A stretch of 64,000 nt of DNA from Stappia sp. BW2 (GTDB lineage: Bacteria; Pseudomonadota; Alphaproteobacteria; Rhizobiales; Stappiaceae): NCBI RefSeq assembly GCF_008107695.1, contig NZ_VIRG01000053.1:62001-126000 (forward strand), written 5' to 3'. The notes below the pieces were generated by a model, which worked only from the letters and a program-made list of their open reading frames with translations, was not told where the DNA came from and made no database searches. The position numbers and the translations under genes were made by a program. This document shows, one piece after another, positions 10,781 to 19,697 of the stretch; position 1 is the stretch's first letter, and each line of letters begins with the position of its first letter.

Positions 10781-10981
10781 AGATAGATCAGCCTCCAAAA
10801 TACAGAGGCAATATCTTGTTTTTAAAGGCTTTTCATAGCCTGAACGCTTATCCGAATGCGATCCGAAAACCCGGCCGCCTGTCGAGCGCTGCCCACAGTG
10901 TGGCACAAATTAGACATTGGATGTAGCACGAATTCGGGTTTCGAGTCTTTCATATTCTTCCGCGCAAAGCTTCCATTGACA

Positions 10982-11004
10982 TTCGTTTTGCATCGCAAAA
11001 CGAA
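10982..11004. promoter_or_regulatory. Palindromic operator candidate
   Basis: A perfect inverted repeat with 10-bp arms, TTCGTTTTGC and GCAAAACGAA, separated by ATC. It sits in the divergent region, about 265 bp before the SDR gene and 296 bp before glpV. The form suits a LacI- or DeoR-type dimer, but no regulator gene is adjacent. Confidence 0.45.
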
Positions 11005-11268
11005 ATATGAATAAATGTTTCGCACTGCGGCACAGTGTGATCGGCCAACAGTCGACGCTGCGTCACGTCCGGCAATGGAGCCCGGCCGAACTCCGATGAC
11101 CGGTACCCTGGGGTGGTCGCAAGGCGCTTTGCCTGGACCGGCGGACTGGATCAAGGGACCGGGCGCAGAAAGTTTCCTGCGTTGACGCGACAACCTCAAA
11201 GGCTATGTCACATGGCGGATGATCCACCAGTGCCTGACCGGTCTTCAAGAGAAGGATGACAGCAGCCA

Positions 11269-12327
11269 ATGACCACTTTTCCAACCGATGCACCGGTGCT
11301 GGTAACAGGGGCCACAGGGTATGTCGCCGGCTGGCTGGTGAAGGAACTGCTCGACGCAGGAAGAACGGTCCATGCTGCTGTCCGCGACCCGGATGACACG
11401 AGAAAGACCGCCCACCTTCAGGACGTTGCCGCCACATCGCCCGGCACCTTGCGCTTCTTCAAGGCCGACCTGCTGAACGAAGGCTCCTATGCCGAGGCAA
11501 TGGCAGGCTGCGCGACCGTCTTCCACACCGCCTCTCCCTTCACCGTTTCGGTCAGGGACCCGCAAAGGGAACTGATCGACCCGGCCGTGAAAGGCACACG
11601 GAACGTTCTGGAGGAAGCCGCACGGACACCTGATGTCAAACGTGTTGTCGTCACCAGTTCCTGCGCAGCCATTTACACCGATGCGATCGATTGTGCGAAA
11701 GCGCCCGGCGGCGTTCTGACGGAAGATATCTGGAACACTACGGCCTCCCTCGATTACCAGCCCTACAGCTATTCCAAGACGCTTGCGGAGAAAGAAGCCT
11801 GGAAGATTGCCGGCGCTCAGGACCGTTTCAAACTGGTCACCGTCAATCCCTCACTGGTGATCGGCCCTGCCCTTAACGACAGACCGACCTCGGAAAGCTT
11901 CAACATCGTCCGCCAGATGGGCGATGGCACCATGAAGCGCGGCGCGCCGAAGTTGGGTCTTGGAGTCGTGGATGTGCGTGACCTGGCCAGGGCCCACATG
12001 GAAGCAGGCTTCAGAAAAGATGCCGACGGCCGTCACATTATCTCCGGCCACAACACCAACATTCTGGAACTCGGCAAGGCCCTGATCGAAAAATACGGCG
12101 ACCGCTACCCGGTGCCGCGCCAGTCTCTGCCGAAGTGGATCGTCTGGCTGGTCGGGCCGATTGTCGGCGATATTTCCCGGAAATTCGTCACCAACAACGT
12201 CGACGTGAAATGGCGTGCCGACAATTCCAAAAGCAAGCGCGCCCTGGGTGTTACCTACCGGCCGATGAAAACGTCCATGGAAGAGATGTTCCAGCAGATG
12301 ATTGACGCCGGGGCGTTCGGAAAGTAG
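11269..12327 (+). CDS. NAD(P)-dependent extended SDR, dihydroflavonol-reductase-like
   Basis: A 352-residue Rossmann-fold reductase of the extended short-chain dehydrogenase class. The nucleotide motif is VTGATGYVAGWLV (residues 12-24), the central VVTSSCAAIY carries the active-site Ser and the catalytic pair is YSYSK. The best family likeness is dihydroflavonol-4-reductase/cinnamoyl-CoA-reductase-like proteins, which reduce carbonyls using NADPH. The natural substrate in bacteria is usually unknown. It is monocistronic, diverging from glpV. An AAGGA lies 12 bases before the ATG. Nothing in the context reveals the pathway. Confidence 0.75.
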   Translation: MTTFPTDAPVLVTGATGYVAGWLVKELLDAGRTVHAAVRDPDDTRKTAHLQDVAATSPGTLRFFKADLLNEGSYAEAMAGCATVFHTASPFTVSVRDPQRELIDPAVKGTRNVLEEAARTPDVKRVVVTSSCAAIYTDAIDCAKAPGGVLTEDIWNTTASLDYQPYSYSKTLAEKEAWKIAGAQDRFKLVTVNPSLVIGPALNDRPTSESFNIVRQMGDGTMKRGAPKLGLGVVDVRDLARAHMEAGFRKDADGRHIISGHNTNILELGKALIEKYGDRYPVPRQSLPKWIVWLVGPIVGDISRKFVTNNVDVKWRADNSKSKRALGVTYRPMKTSMEEMFQQMIDAGAFGK

Positions 12328-12451
12328 CTCGCTTCAAATCACGCCCTCTCCGTTCGCTGAGGTCACGGCATGGATTGCAGGGTCAAGGTGCGGATTACAG
12401 CCCCCGTGATTCCGGCGAAACGTGAGCCGGGACCGGGGAGCCCCAGGGTTT

Positions 12452-12487
12452 CAAAAAACAAAAGGCGCGGCCGGTAGCCGCGCCTTT
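12452..12487 (-). terminator. Rho-independent terminator of the orphan binding-protein gene
   Basis: A perfect 11-bp stem, AAAGGCGCGGC / GCCGCGCCTTT, with a 5-base loop. On the minus strand it is followed by TTTTGTTTTTT. It lies 28 bp beyond the stop of the gene at 12515-13651. Confidence 0.9.
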
Positions 12488-12514
12488 CCCGATGAGGAAA
12501 ACCCGAAGCAGGTC

Positions 12515-13651
12515 TTACATCTTGCACTCGTCCGAATAGGCATCGCCGTGATCGGTCAGGGCCGTTCCGACAATCTTGTTGGTGTAGACGTCGCCTTCCT
12601 TGATCACCTCACGGACATAGATGTCCTGGATCGGGTGATGGTTCGGGCCGAAGCTGAACTTGCCGCGCACGGACGGGAAGTCCGCAGCCTCAAGAGCTGC
12701 GCGGAACGCGTCCGCGTCCGTCACATCCGCCTTGGCCATGGCCGACAGCAACAGGTTGGCCGTGTCGAAGCCCTGAGCCGCATAGAGCGACGGCAGGCGG
12801 CCGTATTCGGCTTTAAAGCTATCCACGAAAGCCTTGTTGGCATCGTTGTCGATGTCCTTGCTCCACTGGCTGGTGTTCTTCACCCCCAGCGCCGCATCGC
12901 CAACCGCCTGCAAGATGCCCTGATCGAACGAGAAAGCCGGACCGACGACAGGAAGATCGATGCCGCTGTCGGCATATTGCTTCAGGAAGGAGATCCCCAT
13001 GCCGCCCGGCAGGAAGAAGAACACGCTGTCGACGCCCGACGAGCGGATCTGGGCCAACTCGGCCGCATAGTCGGTCTGGCCCAGCTTGGTGTAGATCTCG
13101 CCCGCCAGTTCGCCGCCATAATAGCGTTTGAAGCCGGTGAGCGAATCCTTGCCGGCCGGATAGTTCGGCGCAAGGATAAAGGTCTTCTTGAAACCGGCTT
13201 CCTTGGCGTAGGCACCAGCGGCTTCATGCAGGTTGTCGTTCTGATAGGCGACGCTGAAATAGTTCGGGTTGCAGCCTTTGCCGGCCAGTGCGGACGGACC
13301 GGCGTTCGGCGACAGGTAGAACTTGCCCTGAGCGGTCACCGACGGCACGACGGCCATGGCCAGGTTCGACCAGATGATACCGGTCAGGACGTCGACCTTG
13401 TCCGACTGGATCATCTTGTCGGCAAGCTGAACCGCGACGTCCGGTTTGCGCTGGTCATCCTCGACGATCACCTCAAGGTCCTTGTTGCCGGCCTGTTTGA
13501 CCGCCAGCATGAAGCCGTCGCGCGCATCGATGCCTAGGCCCGCACCGCCGCCCGACAGCGTCGTGATCATGCCGACCTTCACGGGCTCGGCCTGCGCGGC
13601 TCCAGCCAGAAGGGCCACAAGGCTGGCGGCCGCAGCAAATTGTTTTAACAT
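12515..13651 (-). CDS. Orphan LivK-type ABC substrate-binding protein
   Basis: A 378-residue type I periplasmic binding protein of the branched-chain amino acid/amide group. It has a signal peptide (MLKQFAAAASLVALLAGAAQA) and a mature start EPVKVGMITTLSGGGAGLG typical of LivK-like proteins. No permease or ATPase gene is nearby and a strong terminator follows, so it is a single-gene unit. It must either feed a transporter encoded elsewhere or act as a sensor partner. The neighbouring kynA-like gene is separately transcribed, so any link to tryptophan is speculation. Confidence 0.8.
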   Translation of the reverse strand: MLKQFAAAASLVALLAGAAQAEPVKVGMITTLSGGGAGLGIDARDGFMLAVKQAGNKDLEVIVEDDQRKPDVAVQLADKMIQSDKVDVLTGIIWSNLAMAVVPSVTAQGKFYLSPNAGPSALAGKGCNPNYFSVAYQNDNLHEAAGAYAKEAGFKKTFILAPNYPAGKDSLTGFKRYYGGELAGEIYTKLGQTDYAAELAQIRSSGVDSVFFFLPGGMGISFLKQYADSGIDLPVVGPAFSFDQGILQAVGDAALGVKNTSQWSKDIDNDANKAFVDSFKAEYGRLPSLYAAQGFDTANLLLSAMAKADVTDADAFRAALEAADFPSVRGKFSFGPNHHPIQDIYVREVIKEGDVYTNKIVGTALTDHGDAYSDECKM

Positions 13652-13773
13652 GGGAAATCCCCTCTCTTAAGTCCCTTGAGCCCACTTGCGGGGCTCTTGA
13701 AACCACACTCTATCGGCACAATCGCGGATGGCAAACATGCAATTCGTCTGGGAGTGACGAGGGGCCGCCTGTG

Positions 13774-14628
13774 TCAAAGAGCCGTGCGCACGTGCCAGAG
13801 TTCGGGGAAGAGTTCCACTTCCAGCATGCGCTTCAGATAGGTCACCCCGCCGGTGCCGCCGGTGCCACGCTTGAAGCCGATCACCCGTTCCACGGTGGTG
13901 ACATGGTTGAAGCGCCAGCGGCGGAAATAGTCTTCCAGATCAACCAGTTTTTCGCCGACCTCATAAAGCGCCCAATGAGCCGCCGGATCCCGGTAGACCT
14001 TTTGCCACAAGGCCATGATCTCGGGGACTTCCCGGTGCGGGGCAGAGGAAGGTTCGGCGATGGCATCCTCCGGCACATCCAGACCCTGACGGCGGGCAAA
14101 GGCAAGCACGACCTGATAAAGGCTCGGCCGTGCCAGTTCCGCATTCAGCAGGGTAACGCCTTGCGGATCGTGTTCATGCGGGCGGATCATCGCCGTGTTC
14201 CGGTTGCCCAGCGCGTATTCGATCAGCCGGTATTGCAGCGACTGGAAACCGGAGGACATGCCAAGCGCATCGCGGAACTGCGTGTAGTCGCTGGGCGTCA
14301 TTGTCCGCAGAACGTCCCACGCGGAATTCAGCTGCTCCATGATGCGGCTGACCCGGGCAAGCAGTTTCATCGCCTGCGGCATGTGATCGTCTTCTATGGC
14401 CTCGCGAGCGGCATTCAGCTCATGCAGCATGAGCTTCATCCAGAGTTCCGAGGTCTGATGCTGAATGATGAAAAGCAGTTCGTCGGATGCATCCGACAAA
14501 GGCGCCTGAGCGTTCAATATCTGTGTCAGGCCCAGATAATCGCCATAGGACATCTTGTCCGCAAAGCGCATCTCGGCGCCTTCGGTTTCCGGATTATAGG
14601 CTTTTTCCGGCTCGACTTTATCGTTCAT
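13774..14628 (-). CDS. kynA: Tryptophan 2,3-dioxygenase
   Basis: A 284-residue haem enzyme that opens the indole ring of L-tryptophan to N-formylkynurenine, the first step of the kynurenine route. Family hallmarks are MSYGDYLGLTQILNAQ, the distal-His segment FIIQHQTSELWMKL, and the proximal-His segment RWRFNHVTTVERVIG followed by the GTGGTGGVTYL loop. Length fits bacterial TDO. The start at 14628 has GGGGAGAACC immediately upstream. Kynureninase and formamidase genes are not in the window, so the rest of the pathway lies elsewhere. Confidence 0.93.
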   Translation of the reverse strand: MNDKVEPEKAYNPETEGAEMRFADKMSYGDYLGLTQILNAQAPLSDASDELLFIIQHQTSELWMKLMLHELNAAREAIEDDHMPQAMKLLARVSRIMEQLNSAWDVLRTMTPSDYTQFRDALGMSSGFQSLQYRLIEYALGNRNTAMIRPHEHDPQGVTLLNAELARPSLYQVVLAFARRQGLDVPEDAIAEPSSAPHREVPEIMALWQKVYRDPAAHWALYEVGEKLVDLEDYFRRWRFNHVTTVERVIGFKRGTGGTGGVTYLKRMLEVELFPELWHVRTAL

Positions 14629-14762
14629 GGTTCTCCCCGCTGGTCTCTTCGAACGACCGATTGAAGGCATCTATAGCCTCGACATGGCAGAGTTGGATAG
14701 AAGAGATATCCAGCAGGCATGACAAAACGGGTGAGCAACCGCTGCGTCCGATCAGGGCATTC

Positions 14763-15851
14763 TCAACCGTCGGCGGCTTCCAGAATGGCGGCTGCGGAGA
14801 AGTCATAGTGGCTGCGTTTGGATATCGATTTGCTGAAGCTCGAAAAATCTATCTTCTCCCAGTTCCCGTTCCCGAGCCGGCTGAGGTAAGTGTCCACATT
14901 CCGCGAAGTGATGGGCGACATCCTGAACAGCACATCGACGGAAAATTCGCTCTGGATGCGTCTGAAATAGTGGTCCCGCAGCACAACAATCGCCCAGCCC
15001 CCTGAAAAAAAGTGCCCGCCATGGGTCATGGTCATGTCCCCCGATTTCACCGCCTCCATACCCCGGTTGGACCAGTTGAGCCCCGCAAACAGAATGTCCT
15101 TGCCGACAAGCAATCCGGCATCGGCAGCTGCCCGTTTTGCACCGAGGGCGATGTCGTCGTTCGCCCCCCACACCACATCGATGCGCGTCCGGTCCAGGAC
15201 GTCACGCGTGCGCACGAAAGCAAGTTCCTCGTTCCAATTGACCGGAATGGCATGCAACAGTTTGACATCGCTGTTGTCCGCGACAGCGCGCATCATGCCG
15301 AGTTCGCGCCGCAGGGCCCCTGATGTTGTCGTGTCGCCCGTCAGGGCGAGCAGCCGGATCTCCTTTGCCTGCGGATGAAGCTTCCGCGCCTCGGCAAACA
15401 ACGACTGCGCCATTTCGTAACCGGCCGCTTCATTGTCCGGAACGATCGAGGCAATGATGCCACGAAGATCGATATTCCGGCGTTCGAGTTCGCCCGTTTG
15501 TTGCGGCGTCAGCTTGTTCAGCAGAAACAGAACCTTGCTGGGCAGGCCTGCCAGCTGCTGCATCAGCCTGGCTGCCGACTGGCCCTCGTTGACCAGGATG
15601 AAATAGTCGGGAAGATCTCCCTGGCTCAGACGCTGGCTGAGAAGTTCTTCCATGCCATAGGGGCGCCTGTTTGCGTTGAGGATTTCCAGGTCGACATTCA
15701 GATCGGCTGCGGCAGCAAACATCGTTTTGGACACTTCGCCCCAAAAGCCCGTTTCACCACCCGGATTGATGAAGGTCACGCGAAAGTCCGCCGCCTGAAC
15801 CACACTGGCAGCAATCCAGAACCAAACCAGATACAGCAGTCTGACGAACAT
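14763..15851 (-). CDS. Periplasmic sugar-binding-type (type I PBP) protein, orphan
   Basis: A 362-residue protein with signal peptide MFVRLLYLVWFWIAASVVQA and a ribose/galactose-binding-protein-like fold. Recognisable segments are FRVTFINPGGETGFWGEV, the hinge region LALTGDTTTSGALRRELGMM and VVWGANDDIALGAKRAAADAG. No transporter genes accompany it, so it could be the periplasmic partner of a sensor kinase or cyclase, as some RbsB-like proteins are. The start at 15851 is chosen because AAGGA lies 5 bases upstream; an upstream GTG would place the ribosome site inside the gene. It is 134 bp upstream of kynA, same strand. Confidence 0.65.
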   Translation of the reverse strand: MFVRLLYLVWFWIAASVVQAADFRVTFINPGGETGFWGEVSKTMFAAAADLNVDLEILNANRRPYGMEELLSQRLSQGDLPDYFILVNEGQSAARLMQQLAGLPSKVLFLLNKLTPQQTGELERRNIDLRGIIASIVPDNEAAGYEMAQSLFAEARKLHPQAKEIRLLALTGDTTTSGALRRELGMMRAVADNSDVKLLHAIPVNWNEELAFVRTRDVLDRTRIDVVWGANDDIALGAKRAAADAGLLVGKDILFAGLNWSNRGMEAVKSGDMTMTHGGHFFSGGWAIVVLRDHYFRRIQSEFSVDVLFRMSPITSRNVDTYLSRLGNGNWEKIDFSSFSKSISKRSHYDFSAAAILEAADG

Positions 15852-16331
15852 ATTTATCCTTCGCACTCAAACGAGGGCTGGAACAGCTTCGGGTTCATAA
15901 TAGCCACCACACACATTCTGAAGACACGGCAAGCACTTGCATGCATTTCAAGCATTCAACACCCAGGATTTTCGGGAGCCGGACTTTAAGACAGCCTGCG
16001 AGCGAGCCGACTATGGCAGAACTGCTGTCACCAGGTCATTTACATCGAGCGGGCACCTTGATCCGATTTTCTTAATCAAAGCAAAATCTGCCCTGAAAAA
16101 GCGTCCTTCAAAACCGGCGACACCGGAAGGAGTGCATCGTGCATAACGAACGCCGACCGGTTGAACGGGGTTTCGTCGGAAGGTTTGCCTCAGCGTCAGC
16201 CGTACCATCTTCAAAAGACGCTTCGGATCGTTAGCAAGGCAAAACTGCCTACAGAAAGACGTGGTTATACGTTTGATTTTGTGAAAATCTGATATCCGCG
16301 CCTTGAAACGGACACTACCGGGACCCTGTTA
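15852..16331. other. Intergenic region before the transglutaminase cluster
   Basis: A 480-bp gap between diverging genes. It should contain promoters for both sides, but I see no clear -35/-10 pair, strong palindrome, RNA gene or believable small gene. The ATG at 16332 lacks an obvious purine-rich ribosome site. Confidence 0.4.
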
Positions 16332-19300
16332 ATGTCAATTCGTGCAAGCATTTATCATCTGACGCATTACCGATACGACCGCCCAGTTACGCTAAGCCCG
16401 CAGATCATACGCCTGCGGCCGGCTCCACACAGCCGCACCCGGGTCCTCTCCCACTCGCTGAAGGTTTCGCCAGAAGGGCACTTCGTCAATCATCAGCAGG
16501 ACCCGTACGGCAACTGGCTGTCCCGCTTCGTGTTTCCCGAGCCTGTGCGCGAATTCAAGATCGAAGTGGATCTGGTCGCCGACATGGCCGTCTACAATCC
16601 CTTCGATTTCTTCATCGAGGAAAGCGCCGAGGAATGGCCCTTCGACTATCCGCCTGAACTTCGTGAAGATCTCCAGATCTACCGGAAGCTCGACCCGACC
16701 GGCCCGCACCTGACCGCATTCCTGGAAACGGTGCCGAAGGATCGCCAGAGAACTGTCGACTTTATCGTCGGCCTGAATGCCAAAGTCTCCCAGACCGTCA
16801 ACTATGTCATCCGGATGGAACCCGGGGTCCAGACGCCGGAAGAAACATTCGAAAAAGGCACCGGGTCCTGCCGCGATTCCACCTGGCTGCTGGTGCAGGC
16901 TCTGCGTCATCTCGGTTTTGCTGCCAGGTTTGTTTCCGGCTACCTCATCCAGCTGAAACCGGATCTGGAAGCGCTCGATGGCCCTTCCGGCACCGACCAC
17001 GACTTCACCGATCTGCACGCCTGGGCCGAGGTTTACCTGCCCGGCGCCGGCTGGATCGGGCTGGACCCCACGTCCGGGCTGCTGGCGGGGGAAAGCCACA
17101 TTCCGCTGGCCGCAACACCTCATTACGTCAACGCCGCACCGATTGTCGGCATGGCGAGCAAGGCGGAGGTCGACTTTGCCTTCGACATGAAGGTCTCCCG
17201 CGTTGCCGAACACCCGCGTATCACCAAGCCTTTCTCGGATGATGCCTGGTCGGCGCTCAATCAGCTCGGGGCCAAGGTCGACCGTATCCTGGCGCAGGAA
17301 GATGTCCGGCTGACCATGGGCGGAGAGCCCACGTTCGTCTCAATTGACGATTTCGAAGCCGACGAATGGAACACCGATGCCGTTGGCCCCACCAAACGTC
17401 AGAAGGCGGACACGCTGATCCGCCGCCTGCGCGAGCGCTTCGCCCCGGGCGGTTTTCTGCACTACGGCCAGGGTAAGTGGTATCCGGGGGAAACCCTGCC
17501 TCGATGGACGTTCTCGCTCTATTGGCGCCGGGACGAAAAACCCATCTGGAAAGACCCGGATCTGATTGCGGAAGAAGGCCAGGAGACCGGCGCGAACGCC
17601 GAAAAGGCCGAAGCCCTGTTGCAGGAGATCGCGACAAAGCTGGAAATCGACCCGGACTTCGTCGTGCCGGCCTATGAGGACCCGGCGGTCTGGCTGGTAA
17701 AGGAAGCCAACCTGCCGGAAAACGTCACCCCGGAAAATTCCAAGCTGGAGGATGCCGAAGCACGGCATCGTATTTCGCGCGTCTTCGACCGCGGACTGAC
17801 CGCACCTGCCGGCCACGTACTGCCGATCCAGCGCTGGCAGTCGAAAGCCGGTGGCCATCGCTGGCGGTCCGAGCAATGGAAGTTACGCCGCAACGCCCTG
17901 TTCCTGGTTCCCGGAGACAGCCCGGTCGGTTACCGCCTGCCGCTGGAGTCCCTGCCTTACGTCCCACCGGCGCAATATCCCTATACCAACATCGCCGACC
18001 CCACCGTGCCGCGAGATCCCTTGCCGGAATTCCCCGCAGGCCCGCGTGCCGAACGCGAACAGAGCATTGCACGTTTCACGGCGGGCGAAGCTCAGCAGGA
18101 CAGGCGCGAACAAACCCTGCCGGATGCCGAAATCGGCGATTCCGCCGTCAGGACAGCCTTGTCGGTTGAGGCGCGTGACGGCCGTCTGTGTGTATTCATG
18201 CCGCCGGTGGAACGCATAGAGGACTATCTGGAGCTGGTGGCGGTGGCGGAGTCCGCCGCTGCAGATCTGAATCTGCCGGTCCATATCGAGGGGTATCCGC
18301 CACCAACGGATCCCCGCATGAATGTCATCCGTGTCGCGCCGGATCCCGGCGTGATCGAGGTCAACATCCACCCGGCCTCGAACTGGCAGGAATGTGTTGC
18401 CATCACCGAAGGTGTCTACGAGGAAGCCCGGCAGACACGGCTCGGCGCCGACAAGTTCATGATCGACGGCAAGCACACCGGCACCGGCGGCGGCAACCAT
18501 GTGGTGGTTGGCGGCGCGACACCGCTCGACAGCCCTTTCCTGCGCCGGCCGGACCTGCTGCGCAGCCTGATCCTGCACTGGCAGCGTCATCCCAGCCTGT
18601 CCTACCTGTTCTCGGGCCTGTTCATCGGCCCCACCTCGCAGGCCCCGCGTGTGGATGAGGCCCGGCACGACGGCCTTTACGAGCTTGAAGTTGCCCTGGC
18701 TCAGATCCACCGTCCCGACGAAGGCCCGACACCCTTCCCCTGGCTGGTCGACAGGTTGCTGCGCAACCTGCTGGTCGATGTCACCGGCAACACGCACCGG
18801 GCGGAAATCTGCATCGACAAGCTTTACTCCCCCGATGGCCCGACCGGGCGGCTGGGTCTGGTTGAGTTCCGCGGTTTTGAAATGCCGCCGGATCCGCGCA
18901 TGAGCCTTGCCCAGCAGCTATTGCTGAGGGCCCTCATCGCGCGCCTGTGGCAGCAGCCGCTGTCCGGCAACCTGACACGCTGGGGCACGGCCCTGCACGA
19001 CCGCTTCATGCTGCCGCATTACGTGTGGACGGATTTCCTGGATGTTCTGGGCGATCTGGAGCATCACGGATTTTCGATGCGCCCCGACTGGTTCGAGGCC
19101 CAGGCCGAATTCCGCTTCCCCTTCTGCGGTGAACTTGAGGTCGACGGCGTCCATCTGGAACTGCGCCAGGCGCTGGAACCCTGGCACGTCCTCGGTGAAA
19201 CCGGCGCCATCGGCGGCACCGTGCGCTATACCGACAGCTCCACCGAACGGCTGCAGGTCAAGCTTACCACCAGCGATCCGGACCGTTATGCCGTCACCTG

Positions 19301-19664
19301 CAACCGCCGCACATTGCCGCTGAGGAAAACCGAGACCAACGGCGTCTCTGTTGCCGGTGTTCGCTACAAGGCCTGGCAGCCAGCCATGGCGCTGCATCCG
19401 GTGCATCCTGTGGACGCCCCGCTTACCTTCGATATTTTCGACCGGTGGAGCGGCCGGGCGCTCGGTGGCTGCGTCTATCATGTTGCCCATCCGGGCGGAC
19501 GGAACTATGAAACGTTTCCCGTCAACGGGAATGAGGCAGAGGCCCGCCGCCTTGCCCGGTTCGAGCCCCACGGCCACACGCCCGGGCTCTATATGCCGGG
19601 GCTGGAACGGCCGCATCCGGAGTTTCCGTTGACGTTGGACCTGCGCAGACCGCAGAATGTCTGA
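16332..19664 (+). CDS. Transglutaminase-like / DUF2126 large protein
   Basis: A 1110-residue cytoplasmic protein with no signal peptide. Residues 1-80 are the bacterial transglutaminase N-terminal beta domain. Residues about 165-260 form the transglutaminase-like peptidase/amidase core with an intact triad: Cys180 (GSCRDST), His229 (LHAWAEVYL) and Asp245 (GLDPTSG). From about residue 300 to the end is the long DUF2126 region, including [12 protein letters not shown] and [15 protein letters not shown]. This is the first gene of the widespread transglutaminase/DUF2126, circularly permuted ATP-grasp, alpha-E, transglutaminase set. That set is predicted in comparative genomics to make and break amide bonds on an unknown peptide. 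The next gene starts 33 bp downstream. Confidence 0.9.
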   Translation: MSIRASIYHLTHYRYDRPVTLSPQIIRLRPAPHSRTRVLSHSLKVSPEGHFVNHQQDPYGNWLSRFVFPEPVREFKIEVDLVADMAVYNPFDFFIEESAEEWPFDYPPELREDLQIYRKLDPTGPHLTAFLETVPKDRQRTVDFIVGLNAKVSQTVNYVIRMEPGVQTPEETFEKGTGSCRDSTWLLVQALRHLGFAARFVSGYLIQLKPDLEALDGPSGTDHDFTDLHAWAEVYLPGAGWIGLDPTSGLLAGESHIPLAATPHYVNAAPIVGMASKAEVDFAFDMKVSRVAEHPRITKPFSDDAWSALNQLGAKVDRILAQEDVRLTMGGEPTFVSIDDFEADEWNTDAVGPTKRQKADTLIRRLRERFAPGGFLHYGQGKWYPGETLPRWTFSLYWRRDEKPIWKDPDLIAEEGQETGANAEKAEALLQEIATKLEIDPDFVVPAYEDPAVWLVKEANLPENVTPENSKLEDAEARHRISRVFDRGLTAPAGHVLPIQRWQSKAGGHRWRSEQWKLRRNALFLVPGDSPVGYRLPLESLPYVPPAQYPYTNIADPTVPRDPLPEFPAGPRAEREQSIARFTAGEAQQDRREQTLPDAEIGDSAVRTALSVEARDGRLCVFMPPVERIEDYLELVAVAESAAADLNLPVHIEGYPPPTDPRMNVIRVAPDPGVIEVNIHPASNWQECVAITEGVYEEARQTRLGADKFMIDGKHTGTGGGNHVVVGGATPLDSPFLRRPDLLRSLILHWQRHPSLSYLFSGLFIGPTSQAPRVDEARHDGLYELEVALAQIHRPDEGPTPFPWLVDRLLRNLLVDVTGNTHRAEICIDKLYSPDGPTGRLGLVEFRGFEMPPDPRMSLAQQLLLRALIARLWQQPLSGNLTRWGTALHDRFMLPHYVWTDFLDVLGDLEHHGFSMRPDWFEAQAEFRFPFCGELEVDGVHLELRQALEPWHVLGETGAIGGTVRYTDSSTERLQVKLTTSDPDRYAVTCNRRTLPLRKTETNGVSVAGVRYKAWQPAMALHPVHPVDAPLTFDIFDRWSGRALGGCVYHVAHPGGRNYETFPVNGNEAEARRLARFEPHGHTPGLYMPGLERPHPEFPLTLDLRRPQNV

Positions 19665-19697
19665 CGGACCGGCAGGCCCGCCGATTGGAAACGACGT

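Larger units (their letters stand above)
10687..11268. other. Divergent control region between glpV and the SDR gene
   Basis: A 582-bp, comparatively AT-rich region between diverging genes. It holds a TTGACA-like element and palindrome near glpV (10761-10780), a short GCCTC/GAGGC inverted repeat near 10792, and a long palindrome at 10982-11004. No gene-like frame with ribosome site and recognisable product was found. Confidence 0.5.
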
